64,000 nt of DNA, taken from NCBI RefSeq assembly GCF_003660165.1, contig NZ_CP032829.1, positions 2,679,001 through 2,743,000 of the forward strand. The letters are read 5' to 3'. How positions within the stretch are numbered: the stretch's first letter is position 1; each line of letters starts with the position of its first letter. The stretch is from Sphingomonas paeninsulae (GTDB lineage Bacteria > Pseudomonadota > Alphaproteobacteria > Sphingomonadales > Sphingomonadaceae). The position numbers and the translations under genes were made by a program. The notes beneath the pieces are model-generated. The model was not told where the DNA came from and made no database searches. It saw only the letters and a program-made list of their open reading frames with translations. Positions 1-8,473 of this stretch are shown one piece after another.

Positions 1-143
1 GTCCGAAGATTGTGTTTTGTACTACCGAAAATGGTAATGCACACATTAAGGCCGCCATCGATGCCGGTGCCGACGAATATATCATGAAACCTTTCGACCG
101 CGAGACTTTGCAAACCAAACTCGCGCTGGTCGGTCTTGGCTAA
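1..143 (+). CDS. cheY: CheY-like response regulator, C-terminal end (5' truncated by window edge)
   Basis: Only the last 46 codons are present, read in the frame beginning at base 3. They contain the end of a receiver domain: FCTTENG (the beta-4 strand with its conserved Thr), a DAGADEYIMKPF motif with the conserved Lys-Pro, and the closing helix. This matches single-domain CheY/DivK-type regulators, which carry the phosphoryl signal from the chemotaxis kinase CheA to the flagellar switch. It lies 52 bp upstream of cheB and cheR on the same strand, which supports a chemotaxis role. The phosphoacceptor Asp is outside the window, so a different receiver protein of the same cluster cannot be excluded. 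Confidence 0.85.
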   Translation, partial: PKIVFCTTENGNAHIKAAIDAGADEYIMKPFDRETLQTKLALVGLG

Positions 144-195
144 ACTGCCTCAGCAACGGGACGACGTTGGTACCGTCGGGTTAAACGGTGTCAGA

Positions 196-1215
196 ATGAA
201 AATTCTGATCGTCGACGATTCGGTCGTGGTCAGGACGATGCTCGCACGAATGCTCGAGGAGCATTCCGCATTTGCCGTGGTCGGCCAAGTTGATCGCGCC
301 GAGCGTGCCATCGACTGGTTGTCGCAAAACCGCGTCGACATCGTATTGCTCGACATCGAAATGCCTGATCGCGACGGATTGGCGGCGTTGCCTGACGTTA
401 TTGCGGCGGGAAGAGGCGCGCGGATCGTCATGGTCTCGTCATCGACAGCGCAAGGTGCGTCGGTCACTTTGCAAGCTTTGGCCGATGGCGCAGCGGACGC
501 TGTGGCAAAGCCAAACGTCGGTGCGCTCGGTCGGCATTTTGCAGTTGACCTGATTGAGCGATTATTGCGGATAGGCTCGGCCGATTGCAGCAACCCCTCG
601 ACCGCAGCAGAGAGGTTTAAGCTTCGTGAGGTTGCAACCGGATCGATACCAATCGTTGCGATTGGTTCGTCGACCGGCGGTCTGCACGCGCTCACGACGT
701 TCTTCGCGGCAATGCCCCTTGCATTCGATGCCCCGATTTTGGTCACTCAGCATCTCCCGGCTGCGTTCATGCCATTTTTTGCCGACCAACTTGCCACGAT
801 GTCGGGACGACCGTGCAGCGTGGCTCGCGACGGCGCGGTTGCCGCAGAGGGAGCGGTTTACGTCGCTCCGGGGGATGCGCACCTGATTTGCGAGCGGCGG
901 GGATCAAAGATTCTAACGCGGCTACATTCGGGCGAAGTTGCCAATCGAAGCTTGCCGTCGATCGATCCCATGTTCGCCAGCGTCGCAACGGCGTTCGGCT
1001 CGAGCGGCATAGGAGTTGTCCTTAGCGGGATGGGGCGGGACGGAGCCGAAGGTGCTGCGCTGCTCGCCGGCGCGGGTGCCGATGTAATCGTGCAAGACGA
1101 AGCATCCTCAGTGATATGGGGGATGCCAGGTGCTGTCGCGCGGGCGGGCTTGGCAAGCCTTTGTGGACCTGCCGATGCACTGGCGCGACACATTGTCAGG
1201 CGCGGCGCACAATGA
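196..1215 (+). CDS. cheB: CheB: chemotaxis response regulator protein-glutamate methylesterase
   Basis: A 339-residue protein with an N-terminal receiver domain (MKILIVDDSVVVRTML; phosphoacceptor Asp about residue 53 in LLDIEMPD) and a C-terminal CheB methylesterase domain. The catalytic residues are visible: Ser in IGSSTGGLHAL, His in TQHLP and Asp in GMGRDGAEGA. In the family it removes methyl groups from, or deamidates, chemoreceptor glutamates in the cytoplasm when phosphorylated by CheA. An in-frame TTG at 136 would add 20 residues, but ATG 196 begins exactly at the conserved receiver start and was chosen. Its stop overlaps the start of cheR by 4 bp (ATGA), a sign of translational coupling. 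Confidence 0.95.
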   Translation: MKILIVDDSVVVRTMLARMLEEHSAFAVVGQVDRAERAIDWLSQNRVDIVLLDIEMPDRDGLAALPDVIAAGRGARIVMVSSSTAQGASVTLQALADGAADAVAKPNVGALGRHFAVDLIERLLRIGSADCSNPSTAAERFKLREVATGSIPIVAIGSSTGGLHALTTFFAAMPLAFDAPILVTQHLPAAFMPFFADQLATMSGRPCSVARDGAVAAEGAVYVAPGDAHLICERRGSKILTRLHSGEVANRSLPSIDPMFASVATAFGSSGIGVVLSGMGRDGAEGAALLAGAGADVIVQDEASSVIWGMPGAVARAGLASLCGPADALARHIVRRGAQ

Positions 1216-2087
1216 ATGCACTGGCTGTCCCATCACCGGCACTCACTGTTTTTGCCGATCTTCTGGAACGGCGCACTGGTCAACGTATCTCTGCGGGCCG
1301 TTCCTGGCGGATCGAGGCTGCCCTGCGTCCGTTTTTGCGCGAATTGGATATACCGAACCTTGGAGTGCTGGCGGAACGTATAGCGGCGCGCGATGAAGCA
1401 TTGAGCACTCGTGTGACCGAAGCGCTGTTGAACAATGAAACTTCCTTTTTCCGCGACTTCAACATGTTTGAGCTTTTCAGTCAGGGCGCGCTTTCGTCGC
1501 TGGCCGAATCATGCGCTGTCACGCGCAGGTTGCGGTTCTGGTCGGCGGGATGTTCGACCGGGCAGGAGGCTTACACACTTGCGATGATGCTCCGCGATCA
1601 GGGCGCGCGGTGGGAGGGTTGGGCCTTCGACATTCTGGCGACCGACGTTTCCGCGTCGGTCATCGCGCGTGGTCGAGCAGGACGTTATTCACAGTTTGAG
1701 ATACAGCGCGGACTTCCTGTTCGTACGATGCTCAAATGGTTTGAACAGCAGGGTGAGGATTGGGTGCTCGATCCTGATGTGCGCCGGTCAGTGCGTTTCG
1801 CCACCCATAATCTGCTGTCACCGGCACCCGGTCGGTTCGATGTGATTCTCTGTCGTAATGTGCTGATGTATTTTCAGGCGGAGGCGCGCGCGCAGCTTTT
1901 CGATCATCTCGCTGACGCGCTCGACCCCGGCGGAATATTGGTAATGGGTGCTGGAGAAACCGTTATCGGCCAGACGGCCCGATTCAAGCCGCATCCTGAG
2001 TGGCGCGGCTTTTATGCCGGTGTAAATGCTACCGATCGCAAGCCCATGCCCTCTGTTATTGACGGGGCGAACCACCCGCGCGCATGA
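1212..2087 (+). CDS. cheR: CheR: chemoreceptor glutamate O-methyltransferase
   Basis: A 291-residue SAM-dependent methyltransferase that methylates chemoreceptor glutamates, opposing CheB. Visible CheR features are NNETSFFRD, the SAM-binding loop FWSAGCSTGQEAYTLA, ILATDVSASVIARGRAGRYS and FDVILCRNVLMYF. Length and order match the family. The ATG at 1212 overlaps the cheB stop by 4 bp. An upstream in-frame extension to 1116 lies within cheB and is not needed. With cheY and cheB it forms the end of a chemotaxis operon, implying a motile organism, although no flagellar genes are in view. Confidence 0.95.
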   Translation: MNALAVPSPALTVFADLLERRTGQRISAGRSWRIEAALRPFLRELDIPNLGVLAERIAARDEALSTRVTEALLNNETSFFRDFNMFELFSQGALSSLAESCAVTRRLRFWSAGCSTGQEAYTLAMMLRDQGARWEGWAFDILATDVSASVIARGRAGRYSQFEIQRGLPVRTMLKWFEQQGEDWVLDPDVRRSVRFATHNLLSPAPGRFDVILCRNVLMYFQAEARAQLFDHLADALDPGGILVMGAGETVIGQTARFKPHPEWRGFYAGVNATDRKPMPSVIDGANHPRA

Positions 2088-2096
2088 AGGTGCGGC

Positions 2097-2789
2097 ATGA
2101 CCGCCATGATCGACACCCCATCGCCAAATTTCGATGAACGAAGGTTGCCGGTTTCGATGCTGGTGCTTCATTATACCGGGATGATCGACGCGGCTTCGGC
2201 AATCGCGCGACTGACCGATCCAGAGGCCAAAGTATCTGCGCACTATCTGGTCGCCGAAGATGGGCAGATCGTCCGGATGGTCGATGAAACGAAACGGGCA
2301 TGGCACGCGGGTAAATCGTACTGGCGAGGCATCGACGACATCAACTCCGCAAGCGTCGGCATCGAATTGGTCAATCCTGGGCACGAATTCGGATATCGTC
2401 CATTTGCCGAGGCGCAGATCGATGCGCTTGTTCCGCTGGTCTCCGAAATCGTCCAGCGTCATGGGATTACGCGGGGCAATGTGGTTGGTCATTCCGATAT
2501 CGCCCCCGCACGCAAACAAGACCCGGGCGAATTGTTTCCGTGGAATCGATTGGCGAAAGTGAGGCTCGCCTTACCACGCCCGACGCGCAATTTAATGGAC
2601 CCCCACTGGAGTGACGCTGGCTTTCTGCTTGCCCTTCAACGTTTCGGTTACGAGATCGCGGACACGCTTGCTGCGACTGTCGCATTTCAACGCCGTTTCC
2701 GCCCTGAATTGCTCGACGGCACGATAGATGGCGAGTGCCGATCGATCCTGCTCGCGCTTTTGCTTCCCAAACCGCAAGGCGACGACTAG
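2097..2789 (+). CDS. N-acetylmuramoyl-L-alanine amidase, AmpD/AmiD type
   Basis: A 230-residue amidase_2-fold protein. Zinc-ligand motifs are visible: His in MLVLHYTG, His in VVGHSDIAP and Asp in RKQDPGELFPW; WHAGKSYWRG and SVGIELVN are also typical. The last 60 or so residues look like a short peptidoglycan-binding domain (GYEI..AFQRRFRPELLDG). The reaction is cleavage of the MurNAc-L-Ala bond of peptidoglycan or anhydro-muropeptides during recycling. No signal peptide is seen, so a cytoplasmic AmpD-like role is favoured over periplasmic AmiD. It starts 9 bp after cheR, so it may be co-transcribed, although its role is unrelated. A second ATG 9 bp downstream is possible. Confidence 0.85.
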   Translation: MTAMIDTPSPNFDERRLPVSMLVLHYTGMIDAASAIARLTDPEAKVSAHYLVAEDGQIVRMVDETKRAWHAGKSYWRGIDDINSASVGIELVNPGHEFGYRPFAEAQIDALVPLVSEIVQRHGITRGNVVGHSDIAPARKQDPGELFPWNRLAKVRLALPRPTRNLMDPHWSDAGFLLALQRFGYEIADTLAATVAFQRRFRPELLDGTIDGECRSILLALLLPKPQGDD

Positions 2790-2798
2790 GCGGAACCG

Positions 2799-3190
2799 GT
2801 CAGAGGGTCGGGCGACCGCCGCGTGAGCAATTGCGGGGAGGAAAGTCCGGGCTCCATAGAGTGAAGGTGCCGGGTAATTCCCGGCGGGTCGGGGAGTAGT
2901 CTCCGGTCAAGGGACAGTGCCACAGAAAACAAACCGCCACAGGTTTCCGGACCTAAAGCTTCGGCGTGGCAAGGGCGAAACGGTGCGGCAAAAGCGCACC
3001 GCGCGACGGGCAACCGTAGCGGCATGGCAAACCCCACCTGGAGCAAGACCGAATAGGGACGGCATATGGGCCTGCTCGGCTCTGTCGTCCGGGTTGGTTG
3101 CTTGAGGCCATGCGCAAGTGTGGCCCTAGAGGAATGGTCGCACATCACGCGCAATCGTGAAGACAGAACCCGGCTTATAGACCCTCTGAC
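2799..3190 (+). ncRNA. rnpB: RNase P RNA (M1 RNA), bacterial class A
   Basis: The catalytic RNA that trims the 5' ends of pre-tRNAs. The ends pair as helix P1: GTCAGAGGGTC at 2799-2809 with GACCCTCTGAC at 3180-3190. Hallmark conserved stretches are GAGGAAAGTCCGGGCTCC near 2838, ACAGAAAACAAACCGCC near 2922, GCAAGGGCGAAACGGTG near 2968, a GAGCAAGACCGAATAGGG stretch near 3042, and AGACAGAACCCGGCTTATAG just before the end. Size (about 390 nt) is normal. It begins about 10 bp after the amidase stop. Exact mature ends are inferred from P1 pairing. Confidence 0.97.
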
Positions 3191-3233
3191 AATTTCCTTT
3201 GCAGCGAGAGATTGCTCCGGAATGGAGAGAACC

Positions 3234-3971
3234 ATGGTTGCAGTGGCCGGCAAACTGGTACAGACCATGAACGTGATTGGGGCTGCCAACGAAAACCGGG
3301 ACGCGTTCAGGATTGCCGCGATAACCGGCGTGTCCAAGGGGCCGGCGGAATATCACTCGGGGTTAGGTCAACGGCAGCAAGGGCAGGGGCTTGTCCTGAC
3401 ATGGGAGGATGAACGAGCCATCCTTTCAGCTCCGGCGTGGAATGCGGTATCATGGAAGCAGCGCATTGACCTGTTGCAGGGCGTACTGGCGACATTCGAA
3501 TGTATTTCAGATCGCCCCTTGGCAGAGATGCTTTGGCTCTTCTCGGGCAAGGTAACGCGGAAAGCGAATGCTTCCGCTTTGCTAGGGCAGTGGATCCAGG
3601 ATTGCGGACCTCCGCTTCTGGACGTGATCGATCTGGTCGCTGAGCAGCATAACGAAGGGATGTTGATTAAGACTGTCGGACTCTCGGCCGTTGTCGGGCA
3701 TGAAATCGATGCGCTCGTTAACAGAGACGGGGATGAGGAACTGGCGAGAATGGTTGGTCGTCTGGCTCAGGAGACATTGATAAACGGACCGCTTCTTACC
3801 GTCGGCGCGATTGGTCCCGATGGTAGCGAATATCGGTTCGAGCGAATTGCTGAAACAGATTCCCGTGCCAGAACGATTCGCATCCTCGTTAAAAACACAT
3901 TCAAAAACGGACTCATCTCCGCGTGCACAAAAGCAGGATGTGCGCAATTGGAACGCCTAAGTAACGAATAG
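3234..3971 (+). CDS. Hypothetical protein (orphan, soluble)
   Basis: A 245-residue protein that I do not recognise. ATG 3234 was chosen because GGAGAG lies about 5 nt upstream; another ATG at 3222 is in frame, and further extension would run into rnpB. No signal peptide or membrane segment is seen. The last third (GHEIDAL..LARMVGRLAQETLINGPL..VGAIGPDG) faintly resembles the C-terminal part of DUF4261-type proteins; this is a weak impression, not an assignment. It sits alone between rnpB and a frameshifted AHH nuclease-like gene that begins about 30 bp after its stop, so the two could be a unit. Confidence 0.6.
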   Translation: MVAVAGKLVQTMNVIGAANENRDAFRIAAITGVSKGPAEYHSGLGQRQQGQGLVLTWEDERAILSAPAWNAVSWKQRIDLLQGVLATFECISDRPLAEMLWLFSGKVTRKANASALLGQWIQDCGPPLLDVIDLVAEQHNEGMLIKTVGLSAVVGHEIDALVNRDGDEELARMVGRLAQETLINGPLLTVGAIGPDGSEYRFERIAETDSRARTIRILVKNTFKNGLISACTKAGCAQLERLSNE

Positions 3972-4001
3972 GGACATTCGAGCTTGGGACTGCATTTTTC
4001 T

Positions 4002-4486
4002 ATGGTGAACACCAGGGGGCGCTCGAATTCATAGAGGGCTGGCAACGACATCACCTCATTCCGCAACAATGCATACGCGACGCACGAACGCGTTCGTTTT
4101 TTTCTGTGATGTACGGCCGGGGTTTCAGACTCAACGATTTCTCGACAAATGGAATATTGCTGCCAACGACTCATGTGCAGGCTGCTCTATCCGGACTTCC
4201 GGTGCATTCGGGGCCTCATCCAGAATATAATCTCAAGATAATCGATGCGATCGGGTTGCTCGCTATCCGCTTCAATTTTGCAAACTGTCCGCGTGAAGCA
4301 CATGCTGCTCTTTCTCATGTGCGTCTTATCCAGGCCCGGCTCCGCGTTTTCATGTATCAGGATCGCCCGATTCCAATCGACACGATAGAGATACTGACGC
4401 TCGCAAAGAGTAGCCGGGTTATCGATCGGGCAACCGATACGTTGCTACATATGTGCCGCACCCCTGCTGGGCGCGGTTCGTCGTGA
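4002..4486 (+). pseudogene. AHH-domain (HNH/Endo VII superfamily) nuclease-like gene, frameshifted
   Basis: The main open frame only has a start at GTG 4106, but the same frame upstream (from 4019) encodes ALEFIEGWQRHHLIPQQ, which carries the HH motif of AHH nucleases. Downstream conserved parts follow: FSTNGILLP and LPVHSGPHPEYN. There is no ATG, GTG or TTG in that frame before the HH motif. An ATG at 4002 in another frame (MVNTRG) joins it if one G is added to the G5 run at 4015-4019. As given, the gene is broken or starts after its catalytic motif. Small stand-alone AHH proteins of this type occur in alphaproteobacteria; whether they act as toxins or housekeeping nucleases is not known to me. 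Confidence 0.6.
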
Positions 4487-4539
4487 TAGACGCATAAGGC
4501 CCTTTGCACTTTAGCGACGCTTTGCGTAGGCGGTCGACC

Positions 4540-5739
4540 GTGGCGAACGAAATACAAAACATCCGACTGGCCGCGCTTATTATTGCCGACGAGGCCGTGG
4601 TCACACCCTTGGTTCTCGGGCGGTCGCTCACTGAGTTACAGATCGCCCGTGTCGTTTCTACAGGCGCGCGCCATGTTGTTTGTCTTGTCCGACAGGTTTC
4701 GTCGCAGATATTAGCTGTTGCTGATAACCTCCGCGCGAATGGACTGACGATCGACATTGTTCGATCGGTAGCAGATGCCGCAGATGCAATTCATCCCGAC
4801 GAGGCCGTCTTCCTAGTTGCATCGCAAGTGCTCGTTTCGGGTAAAACGCTTGGCGAGCTAGTGTCGAGCGGCCCACCATCGTTGCTGTGTGTCGGCAATG
4901 ATGCGGCGACTTCGCAATTCGAGATCATTGATGCCACGACGCGCTGGACGGGGTATGCCCTGCTCGACGGTGCAACTTTGCGAAGTGTCGCGAATATGGT
5001 CGGCGACTGGGATGCCGCCTCGACCCTACTTCGCCAGCTCGTTCAGGAAAATGCGCGTCGAATCGTCTTGAATCAGGCACAAGTTGCGGACGCAATGCTC
5101 AACATTCGCAACACTGCGGAGGCAACCCAAGCAGGCCGCAAGTTATTGGACGAGGATGGCGACCACCGCCAGAGCCTTGGGGAGTATTGGCTTGCCCGAC
5201 CGGTCAGCCGATTCCTTGCGCGACTGGCTGGTGAACTAGGACTGAAAAGCCAGATAATCGAATTTTCTGCCATTGGAGCAGCAATCGTTGCTGCGCTCAT
5301 CGGTCTGACGGGCTGGCTGGGTGTTGCGTTATTGATACTCCTGACAGCATATTTTGCGCGATCAACAGCGGTACTTCTGGCGGCTGCCCTTGGAGAAATT
5401 CATCCCCGCGGTATCGTTTTCCGTTCAGTGATGACAAGTGCTGCGGTGGTAATCGTTGGTGCGTGTTCAATAAGCTTCGCATCGAGAACGGGACAGTGGG
5501 GGTGCCTACTTTTGGGCGGACTTTTGATTGGTGCTCAAACCCTGATTGCTCAACGTCGGCCCAATCCCAGAAGTTTTTCACGTTGGCAGGCGGATCCACT
5601 CAGCAGCATCGCTTTATTATTTCTCGGTGTAATCTCGACGATTCCGGTTGCCGGTCTCTTTCTAGCGGCGGCCCACGCTGTTGCGAGTTATCTTCTGCTG
5701 AATCATCGGACGACGAACGTGGTTTTCGATGAGGAATAA
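4540..5739 (+). CDS. Membrane protein with nucleotidyltransferase-like N-terminal half
   Basis: About 399 residues from GTG 4540; a TTG at 4504 would add 12. The N-terminal 200 or so residues have a repeating beta-alpha pattern (AALIIADEAVV, ARHVVCLVRQ, EAVFLVASQVLV, PSLLCVGN) that recalls GT-A or NTP-transferase folds, including a position (IHPDEAVFLVAS) where such enzymes place the product-binding strand. A clear nucleotide-binding signature is missing. The C-terminal half has about five hydrophobic segments. It reads in the same direction as the kinase-like gene that follows about 100 bp later, so the pair may work together. Function is unknown; a link to polyprenol- or lipid-linked sugar metabolism is only a guess from the fold. 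Confidence 0.6.
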   Translation: MANEIQNIRLAALIIADEAVVTPLVLGRSLTELQIARVVSTGARHVVCLVRQVSSQILAVADNLRANGLTIDIVRSVADAADAIHPDEAVFLVASQVLVSGKTLGELVSSGPPSLLCVGNDAATSQFEIIDATTRWTGYALLDGATLRSVANMVGDWDAASTLLRQLVQENARRIVLNQAQVADAMLNIRNTAEATQAGRKLLDEDGDHRQSLGEYWLARPVSRFLARLAGELGLKSQIIEFSAIGAAIVAALIGLTGWLGVALLILLTAYFARSTAVLLAAALGEIHPRGIVFRSVMTSAAVVIVGACSISFASRTGQWGCLLLGGLLIGAQTLIAQRRPNPRSFSRWQADPLSSIALLFLGVISTIPVAGLFLAAAHAVASYLLLNHRTTNVVFDEE

Positions 5740-5838
5740 CGTGGTCTTAACCGTGCGCGGATTAAGGCGGTTCAATGCGACAGTCCGTTTCCTCGCTCGT
5801 TGGCACTCCAACGCCTGTTTCCAGCGTGGTGCCGAGCC

Positions 5839-7170
5839 ATGTCTGACGTCATCAGGGGGCGTGTCGATTTATCTGGCAAGCTGATTGCCGCCGACGCGAT
5901 GCTTTTACGATTGCAGGAGCAGGCGGGCAGTAGCCTGGGCAACGATATCGCGGTTCCGGCGCTGGCGAGCATCGTTCGCTTAGCTCGAACGCTTGGCGTT
6001 TTGATTTCGCGCAGCGTGATCTGTGCGAATGGCGACCATGATTTAGAGCTTATCGTTCGTGCCCGCCCCGACAAAGATGGAGTCAAACTTTCCATCGGGG
6101 GATGGATGCCGCGACCTCTGCGCCAGCCCTGGTTACCTCCCCACGATGTATCTTCTGATGCACCGGCTGACAGCGAGATTAGCTGGAGTTGGGAAACCAA
6201 TGCGAAATTGGAGATTTTGAAGACGTCCGATCTGATCGACCCAGATATTATCGGACAAAATCTGACGCACGTTTTTCGGTTAATTGAGGATAATCTCGGT
6301 ACGATGCCGATCCTCGAAGCTGCGGCAAATGGAAATAGTTTTACCGATCAGCCCGCAGTCATGCGCGCGGAGCCCGAACAAGAGGTTGTGCTTTCCGGTC
6401 GACCAGTCCGCGACGAGCAGGGGGCGTTCGCTGGCTTTGAGGGCAGCGTAACGAGCGCCAATCAAAGGGGCGATGCCGAATCGATAACAAAGACCGACGC
6501 GGGTGCCGCATTTACCGAAAAGCTGGATGCGGCGTTGCGCGCTCCTCTTAGCCGAATAGTTGCCAATGCTGACAGCATCAGCGCACAAACCGATGGTCCG
6601 TTGCGCCGCGACTATGCCGACTATGCTGGTGATATCGCGAATGCCGCTCGTCACCTGCTGGCGCTAGTCGATGATCTTTCCGACTTGCAGACTGTCGACC
6701 GAGCGGATCTGCATGTCGAATCTGAGGAGATCGATCTGGCTGATCTGGCGAGGCAGGCATCGGGCTTATTGAAGGTTCGAGCCGGCGATCGCGAAATTCG
6801 AATCGACAGTCCGGGAACGCATGACGCTCTTGTGGCGCGTGGGGACTACCGGCGAGTTTTGCAGATAATGGTCAATCTGATCGGCAACGCCATCCGATAT
6901 TCGCCAGACGCTGGAATGATCTGGATACGAATCGAGAAAGATGAGGACACCGCAGTCCTGATCGTAGCAGACCAGGGCAAGGGCATTGCTCTGGCCGATC
7001 ACATCCGCATCTTTGAAAAGTTCGAGCGCGTCGATCCGTCCGAGCCCGGCGGAAGCGGGCTCGGACTGTTTATCTCCCGCCGCCTGGCTCAGGCGATGGG
7101 TGGAGACATCGTAGTCGATTCGGCACCGGGGCAGGGTGCCCGTTTCGTGCTTACCTTGCCCGCTGTTTAG
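5839..7170 (+). CDS. Sensor histidine-kinase-like protein lacking the phosphoacceptor His
   Basis: About 443 residues from ATG 5839; a TTG at 5800 in frame is an alternative and there is no ATG further up. The C-terminal ATPase domain is intact: N box [15 protein letters not shown]1 box DQGKGIA, F box IFEKFERVD and G2 box [13 protein letters not shown]. In the dimerisation helix the usual S-H-E-L-R-x-P-L reads D-A-A-L-R-A-P-L, so the phosphorylated His is Ala (codon 6529-6531). The N-terminal part may include a degenerate PAS-like segment and has no membrane helix. No receiver gene is adjacent. It may bind ATP as a pseudokinase or use another residue. Its stop overlaps the gltA stop on the other strand. 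Confidence 0.8.
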   Translation: MSDVIRGRVDLSGKLIAADAMLLRLQEQAGSSLGNDIAVPALASIVRLARTLGVLISRSVICANGDHDLELIVRARPDKDGVKLSIGGWMPRPLRQPWLPPHDVSSDAPADSEISWSWETNAKLEILKTSDLIDPDIIGQNLTHVFRLIEDNLGTMPILEAAANGNSFTDQPAVMRAEPEQEVVLSGRPVRDEQGAFAGFEGSVTSANQRGDAESITKTDAGAAFTEKLDAALRAPLSRIVANADSISAQTDGPLRRDYADYAGDIANAARHLLALVDDLSDLQTVDRADLHVESEEIDLADLARQASGLLKVRAGDREIRIDSPGTHDALVARGDYRRVLQIMVNLIGNAIRYSPDAGMIWIRIEKDEDTAVLIVADQGKGIALADHIRIFEKFERVDPSEPGGSGLGLFISRRLAQAMGGDIVVDSAPGQGARFVLTLPAV

Positions 7171-8453
7171 CGCTGACCGACCGGTACATAATCGCGCTGC
7201 GTCGGCCCCGTGTAGAGCTGGCGCGGACGACCGATTTTCTGTTCAGGATCGGAAATCATCTCGTTCCACTGAGCAACCCAGCCAACGGTTCGGGCCAAGG
7301 CAAACAGCACGGTGAACATTGTCGTTGGGAAACCGATCGCAGACAGGATCACTCCAGAGTAAAAATCGACGTTCGGGAACAGTTTTTTCTCGATGAAATA
7401 CGGATCGTTCAGCGCCATCTCTTCGAGCTGCAAAGCAACGTCGAAGATCGGATCGGTGACGTTCAGTTCTTTCAGAACATCACGAACAGTCTGCTGCATT
7501 ACCGTAGCGCGCGGATCGTAGTTTTTATAAACGCGGTGACCAAAGCCCATTAGGCGAAACGGGTCATTCTTGTCTTTGGCGCGTTCGATGTAATGCGGGA
7601 TACGATCGGGCGTGCCGATCTCGCGAAGCATATTGAGCGCAGCCTCGTTCGCGCCGCCGTGCGCTGGTCCCCAAAGGCAAGCGATACCGGCAGCGATGCA
7701 AGCAAACGGGTTGGCACCTGACGAACCGGCAAGACGCACGGTGGACGTTGAGGCGTTCTGTTCATGATCGGCATGAAGGATGAAAATCCGGTCCATCGTC
7801 CGCTCGATGATGGGGTTGACCTCATATGGCTCGGCCGGATTCCCAAAGGCCATACGCAAAAAGTTGCCCGTATAGGACAGGTTATTCTGCGGATAGACGA
7901 ACGGGCGACCAACTGAATACTGATACGCCATCGCGGCGATCGTTGGCATCTTGGCGATCAAGCGATGGGACGCGATCATGCGCTGCGTAGGGTCGGTGAT
8001 CTCGGTCGAATCGTGATAGAATGCGCTCAGTGCGCCGACTGCACCGCACATGATAGCCATCGGATGTGCATCGCGACGAAAACCACGGAAAAACATTGCC
8101 ATCTGCTCGTGGAGCATGGTGTGGCGCGTGATCGTGTTGGTGAAGTGATCCAGCGTGGACTTGTCGGGCAGTTCACCGTTTAGCAGGAGGTAACTGACCT
8201 CCATGAAACTCGACTTTTCAGCGAGCTGGCCGATTGGGTAGCCACGGTGGAGGAGGACACCCTCATCACCGTCAATATAGGTGATCGCGGAGTCGCATGA
8301 GGCGGTCGATGTGAAGCCAGGATCGTAAGTGAATGCCCCGGTCTGCGCATAAAGTTTGCGGATGTCGATGACGTCTGGGCCAACAGTTCCCGACAGGACT
8401 TTATAGTCGAAATCCTTGCCTTCGAAATTCAGCTTCGCTGGTGCATCCGCCAT
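7167..8453 (-). CDS. gltA: Citrate synthase (type II)
   Basis: A 428-residue protein that condenses acetyl-CoA and oxaloacetate to citrate, the entry step of the TCA cycle. Visible motifs include [12 protein letters not shown], the acetyl-CoA/citrate-site stretch [31 protein letters not shown] and [14 protein letters not shown], which carry catalytic His residues, plus [14 protein letters not shown] near the C-terminus. Length is typical of the Gram-negative hexameric type. AAAGGAG lies just upstream of ATG. The gene follows gltX on the same strand with a 20 bp gap, so they are probably co-transcribed. Its stop overlaps by 3 bp with that of the convergent kinase-like gene. Confidence 0.97.
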   Translation of the reverse strand: MADAPAKLNFEGKDFDYKVLSGTVGPDVIDIRKLYAQTGAFTYDPGFTSTASCDSAITYIDGDEGVLLHRGYPIGQLAEKSSFMEVSYLLLNGELPDKSTLDHFTNTITRHTMLHEQMAMFFRGFRRDAHPMAIMCGAVGALSAFYHDSTEITDPTQRMIASHRLIAKMPTIAAMAYQYSVGRPFVYPQNNLSYTGNFLRMAFGNPAEPYEVNPIIERTMDRIFILHADHEQNASTSTVRLAGSSGANPFACIAAGIACLWGPAHGGANEAALNMLREIGTPDRIPHYIERAKDKNDPFRLMGFGHRVYKNYDPRATVMQQTVRDVLKELNVTDPIFDVALQLEEMALNDPYFIEKKLFPNVDFYSGVILSAIGFPTTMFTVLFALARTVGWVAQWNEMISDPEQKIGRPRQLYTGPTQRDYVPVGQR

Positions 8454-8473
8454 GGTCGAACTCCTTTATAGAT

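Noticed and set aside
150-746. 198-codon open frame on the minus strand opposite cheB
   Set aside because: It mirrors the codon bias of cheB, has low-complexity composition and no recognisable family.
3767-4174. 135-codon minus-strand frame across the orphan gene and the AHH gene
   Set aside because: Both plus-strand frames have stronger support (ribosome-binding site, AHH motif).
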